A stretch of DNA of 64,000 nt from positions 434,001-498,000 of the forward strand of contig JAHLJZ010000003.1 in the NCBI GenBank assembly GCA_025602915.1, in the 5' to 3' direction. The stretch is from Paraphysoderma sedebokerense. Lineage: Eukaryota > Blastocladiomycota > Physodermatomycetes > Physodermatales > Physodermataceae. Shown piece after piece: positions 60,652 to 64,000 of the stretch. The stretch's first letter is position 1, and each line of letters begins with the position of its first letter. The notes below the pieces were generated by a model, which searched no databases, was not told the origin of the DNA, and worked only from the letters and a program-made list of their open reading frames with translations. Position numbers and translations under genes: made by a program.

Positions 60652-60940
60652 TTATGAATTATTAGAGAATCTAATATCACTTAATTTAAGCTTAACCATG
60701 GCTTCAAAAGCCATGAAAGCAGCGACGAAAGCTACTGACCGATATGATATTGATTGATAACCAGAGATCAATTATTATACATTTTCCTGAATACATTCAT
60801 TCCTTTTTTAAAAGGAAGAACCGTTCTAGATAATTTTGGAATGGAAGTTAGTTCACCCATCACGACTGTACAATGACTCTATTTGCTCAAATGCTATGCC
60901 TCGTTGGCTAGTAGTTGCTGCATATCAGAAGAAAGTATCA
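60652..60940 (-). pseudogene. Remnant of a copy-B pseudophosphatase 3' end
   Basis: The stretch 60652-60731 matches the last exon of copy B (63010-63089) at an offset of about 2,358 bp and is still open (reads AFVAAFMAF-like, compared with AFVMAFMIS in B). Weaker matches to the preceding exon continue to about 60940, for example AGTTGCTGCATA at 60913 and 63267. The rest of the gene is absent: a duplication breakpoint, not a working gene. Confidence 0.65.
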
Positions 60941-61016
60941 TAAAGTTGTAAAACTTTTTGCTTCATAAGATTGGCTGATAATCCAGCATTTCTTTAGCAT
61001 TGCAGAATGAAAAATG

Positions 61017-61131
61017 AACCTAGCAATATCTGGGTTGCAGAACAAGCTGGACATCATTTATATTTGGATGAATCCTGAGGTGTTCGACCAAAGTATGTTG
61101 CATATTATTTTGGATTGGATAAATGTTCAAT
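61017..61131 (+). pseudogene. Duplicated 3' fragment of the ABHD hydrolase gene
   Basis: The sequence corresponds to 58704-58815 at the end of the hydrolase gene (family segment '[10 protein letters not shown]' to the stop) and continues into the same downstream DNA. One small shift breaks the frame after the His motif. There is no promoter or upstream exon, so it is a passenger of the duplication that made copy A2. Confidence 0.85.
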
Positions 61132-61169
61132 AAATTAATATAAGGCTAAATTATATTAGCTACAGATAA

Positions 61170-62526
61170 TTAATCTGCTTTTACAACCATGAAAGCCATA
61201 ACGAGCACTAAACATCACGTTAGTAATTAGAAAACGTTCCCTGCAGAATCGTTTTACTTGCCTTCATCAATTGATTGTTCTCGATTATCCATGGCTGCCC
61301 TTCCTAATGTCTCGGCTAAAATATCCAAATGTTGTAGCATGGCTGGCTGATACTGCCTTATCTGACGAGCTTCAACAGAATTATCCACCAATTCTAATAA
61401 TTGATTGCGGACGTAAACTTCGATAACTCTGGTCGATAATGCATGAAATAATCCTTCGGTTCCGATGATCAGCACTACAAGTTTGAACCCAGAAATAAAA
61501 CAAATGTATGTCATTCGTTATTATTATTTCTGGACTTCATTAATTTAGCGATACATACCATCTCGATCCTGCAGTTGAAAGTTGTTCAAAGCACCCAACT
61601 CAGGACGGACAAGAGATTGTCTGACTTCTTCTTCGTCATCTAAGTCCATCGAAGGATCGTAGAATCCAACTGCGTAAGACCTGCACAAAATCTTGTTAAA
61701 GAGACTACATCAAAGATTTAGTAGAAGGCTGTGAATAAACTTTACACTTCAAATTGTGGGGGTGCCAAACCAGTTGATCTGATGACCGTGGCCTTCCCGT
61801 CTCGGATGACTATATACCCGTTGAGGCCGACGTTCAACGATTCCAGGATGCCCTAATTATTGTAATTCAAAATCTAAGATTATATATATACTCAGTCTCT
61901 GAATTCTGCTTGAATAACTTACTGTCGCTTTATCAAACTTCAGAGCCATTGCAGCTGCACCACCATAGTCCACTTCCCTACTATTTTCAAATGAACGAAG
62001 CCCTTCAACTAGGAGCTCCTTTGGGGACATTGGCCGTTCTGATATAGCGTTTTCACATCTAAATTACAAGATAGCGGTGCTGAGTTGTTAAACAAAATTT
62101 CACTACGCGGTGAATGTATAGCATGTCGTTCTGTACTCACGATCTCATTAACCCCCTTGCGAATAATGTCAAATCGAGTGGTTTTTGGTCGCCTATTTGG
62201 CCGTCTGCTATACCCATATACACCGCATCTTCCTTGTCAGAAATAAACGAAGATACAACAGCACACTGTAACTTCGATCTAAAAATTTCTCTGTCTGGAA
62301 TGGTATATTCACTTAGCGATATTCTAGACCCACACCATTGACCGCCAGGGAATTCTGAATGAAGCATCGTTAAAAATTAATCAGTGGAAGGCTCTCAAAT
62401 TGTATTTAGACACTTACGGGATATACCAGGACCAAGTTTCAAGTTTGAAGTACTTCTAGTGAAAGCACCTGACGTGACTGATGCAAATGCCAATTGGATA
62501 CAGATAATAAAAAATGCAATGTCCAT
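61170..62526 (-). CDS. Secreted PTC7-like PP2C pseudophosphatase, copy A2
   Basis: Seven exons in the same layout as A1: 62418-62526, 62141-62354, 61923-62058, 61746-61852, 61559-61680, 61262-61474, 61170-61207 (312 residues). Signal-type start MDIAFFIICIQLAFASVTSG, then a longer variable segment. Motifs: 'EDAVYMGIADGQIGD' (Asp kept here, lost in A1), 'NVGLNGYIVIRDG' (GDSG lost), 'GTEGLFHAL' (both Asp residues of TDGLFDN lost). The last intron uses a GC donor (GCAAGT, 61256-61261) with a TACTAAC branch site, where A1 has GTAAGT. The tail VLVMAFMVVKAD matches A1. Exon lengths agree with A1 except exon 1 (+21) and exon 5 (-3), all multiples of three, so it appears kept under selection. Confidence 0.78.
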
Positions 62527-63009
62527 TTCCGAATATATGAAATTCAAAATGGTACAAATTCTAGAGAAATAAAATAAGCGGAGCACTGGAGTTTTAAAAA
62601 TTTTCATGGCATGCCATGAATCCATGAAATTCAAGCAAAACTTCAAGATCCCTTATTCCTCGAGTTTCACTCTCCACTCTATCTCGTAGTTTCATGGACT
62701 TTGGCTGAAACAAAGAGACTCCACTCACGCAGATATCTGGATTCAAAAAATGCTTAACAAATTTGTCTCAGTTAATCTCGAATTCAATCGTTTAGCGCCG
62801 TCATGACTCGGCTGATAATATTCCAGGGGCCACTAATTTTACCTCCGTAATTTCAAACGGCGCTTTGTCCAAAGCCGTAAAATGATTAAGAACTTGTAAG
62901 ATATTATTACTAGGAAATTTTTTAAGTAATGGGCTTATAAAACTTTGCAGAATGTGATAACGTAGATCGTGCCGCATTCATTTGACTACAACATATTATA
63001 TATAACTCA
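62527..63009. other. Intergenic region, A2 promoter and copy-B 3' flank
   Basis: 483 bp upstream of A2. Parts resemble the region upstream of A1 (60188-60651) at an offset of about 2.34-2.36 kb, as expected from duplication. No other feature seen. Confidence 0.5.
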
Positions 63010-64000
63010 TTATAAATTATTAGAAGAACTGGCATCACCTAATGTAGGGTTAACCATTGTTTTTGAAATCATGAAAGCCATGACGAAAGCTATCGACCGA
63101 TAAGAAATACATTATTACCCACTAATTATTAAAATTGGTATTTCAGAATACACTCGTACCTTCTTTCGGAGGCAACCCTCTTGGTGATTGCCGACGGAGG
63201 GCCCTTTCACCTAATGACTGCGCCAGCATCTCCATATGCTGAATGACCATGAAATTGTTGCTTCTTAGTTGCTGCATACGAGGCGACATATCTGAAAGTT
63301 CGAAGACTTGTTCATTTATGAGAGATTTTAATTCGTGTGATAAACCAACGTTATCTAACAACGCTAAAGTGAAAGACATCAGCAATTGTAAAAAAGCTTG
63401 CGAGTCGAAATCTGAGGTTACCATCAGAAGAGACAATCACGACTGCTCATATGAAGAGGGAGGAGAATAACATTAGACTACATAGATCTGAATGAAGCGA
63501 CTAAGAAACGCATACCATCACCGTCCTGCAGTTGCAGATCGTTTTCGACAGCCATTCGAGGATCAACGAGATACTCCTTAGAAGGATGAGGCATCGTGGG
63601 AGGGACAGAGCCCAACCTTAAAGGACATTTAAATACGTCAATGACTGAACATGATGTTGACCACTCATTGAACTTACATGTTCCGGCCTGCCTGAATTAA
63701 TTGCGAGCGTAACTGCGACACAAAATGACCATTTCGAAAGACAATGATCCGATTTCGACCAATATTAGCCACACGCAATAAGGCCTACAATATATCAGGA
63801 GTATAAGTATGCTAATAGAAATAGCGAATATATAAACTGCTGTTACTTGATGCTCATCGAATTGTCCAATTAAGACGCTAGAAGACCCAATTAATTCAGG
63901 TTGATTGCTAACTAATCGATTGTATCCGTCCATTAAAACAACCTTAGGGGACGTTAGAGATGGACTTTCTCTCACTGAGGCACGGCAACTAATATTTTTA
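63010..64000 (-). CDS. PTC7-like PP2C pseudophosphatase, copy B (5' partial)
   Basis: Runs off the right edge; its N-terminus is not in the window. Visible exons: 63847-63988, 63678-63784, 63516-63616, 63422-63442, 63160-63363, 63010-63089, in continuous phase. It is closer to ordinary PTC7 enzymes than A1/A2: 'GSSSVLIGQFDEHQALLRVAN' (GSST block), 'NIGRNRIIVFRNG' (GDSG changed to GRNR), 'VVIVSSDALLDNVG' (TDGLFDN with the first Asp kept). The 21-nt exon 63422-63442 encodes VVIVSSD and an intron follows inside the motif. C-terminal helices ('VIQHMEMLAQSLGERAL') match A1/A2 ('MLQHLDILAESLGRAAM'). Probably the oldest member of the cluster. Confidence 0.72.

Overview
The window is nuclear DNA of an intron-rich early-diverging fungus, probably a zoosporic (chytrid-type) one. 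Introns are mostly 45-130 nt with GT-AG ends, and branch sites such as TACTAAC can be seen. Genes are packed tightly on both strands. Several families present are missing from common yeasts: SMN, an Abraxas-like MPN-minus protein, a CFAP20DC-like flagellar protein, animal-type cryptochrome/photolyase and kinesin-13. No rRNA, tRNA, CRISPR array or recognisable transposon was seen. Exon models were built by hand from reading frame, splice sites and family motifs, and reading phase was checked at the junctions given.

Layout. 1-5.4 kb: the end of an unknown repeat protein, a RhoGAP and a kinesin-13, all on plus. 5.5-16 kb: a small coiled-coil protein, ribosomal protein eS8, an SDR oxidoreductase, a Brl1/Brr6 nuclear-envelope protein, an ankyrin protein, a CFAP20DC-like protein and RNase P subunit Pop4/Rpp29. 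16-27 kb: an IQ/coiled-coil protein, a CH-DH-PH-SH3-WW RhoGEF, an Mtf2-like mitochondrial protein, a Rab-like GTPase and a secreted lipocalin. 27.8-43 kb: a HAC1/XBP1-type bZIP factor with two candidate Ire1 hairpins, a PH-domain protein, RNase H1 with two possible starts, the proteasome adaptor Ecm29 and an Abraxas-like protein. 43-57 kb: SMN, Rab7/Ypt7, NDUFA12, a Bicaudal-C-like KH/SAM protein, cryptochrome/photolyase and a Sel1-repeat protein. 57-64 kb: an ABHD4/5-type hydrolase followed by a cluster of PTC7-like PP2C pseudophosphatases, at least two with signal peptides, made by a tandem duplication of about 2.3 kb that also copied the end of the hydrolase gene.

The strongest leads are: (1) the degenerate secreted PP2C cluster and its readable duplication history; (2) two 7-nt CNGCNGN hairpins 231 nt apart in the HAC1-like gene; (3) 12-15 nt microexons that carry cofactor or nucleotide-binding motifs in kinesin, SDR and photolyase; (4) a CACGTGAY motif found at six promoter regions, three copies exactly 20 bp apart in one of them; (5) the RhoGEF domain architecture. 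Many neighbours form divergent pairs (CFAP20DC/POP4, IQ/RhoGEF, Mtf2-like/Rab-like, Ecm29/Abraxas, NDUFA12/BicC, photolyase/Sel1), so shared promoters are likely.
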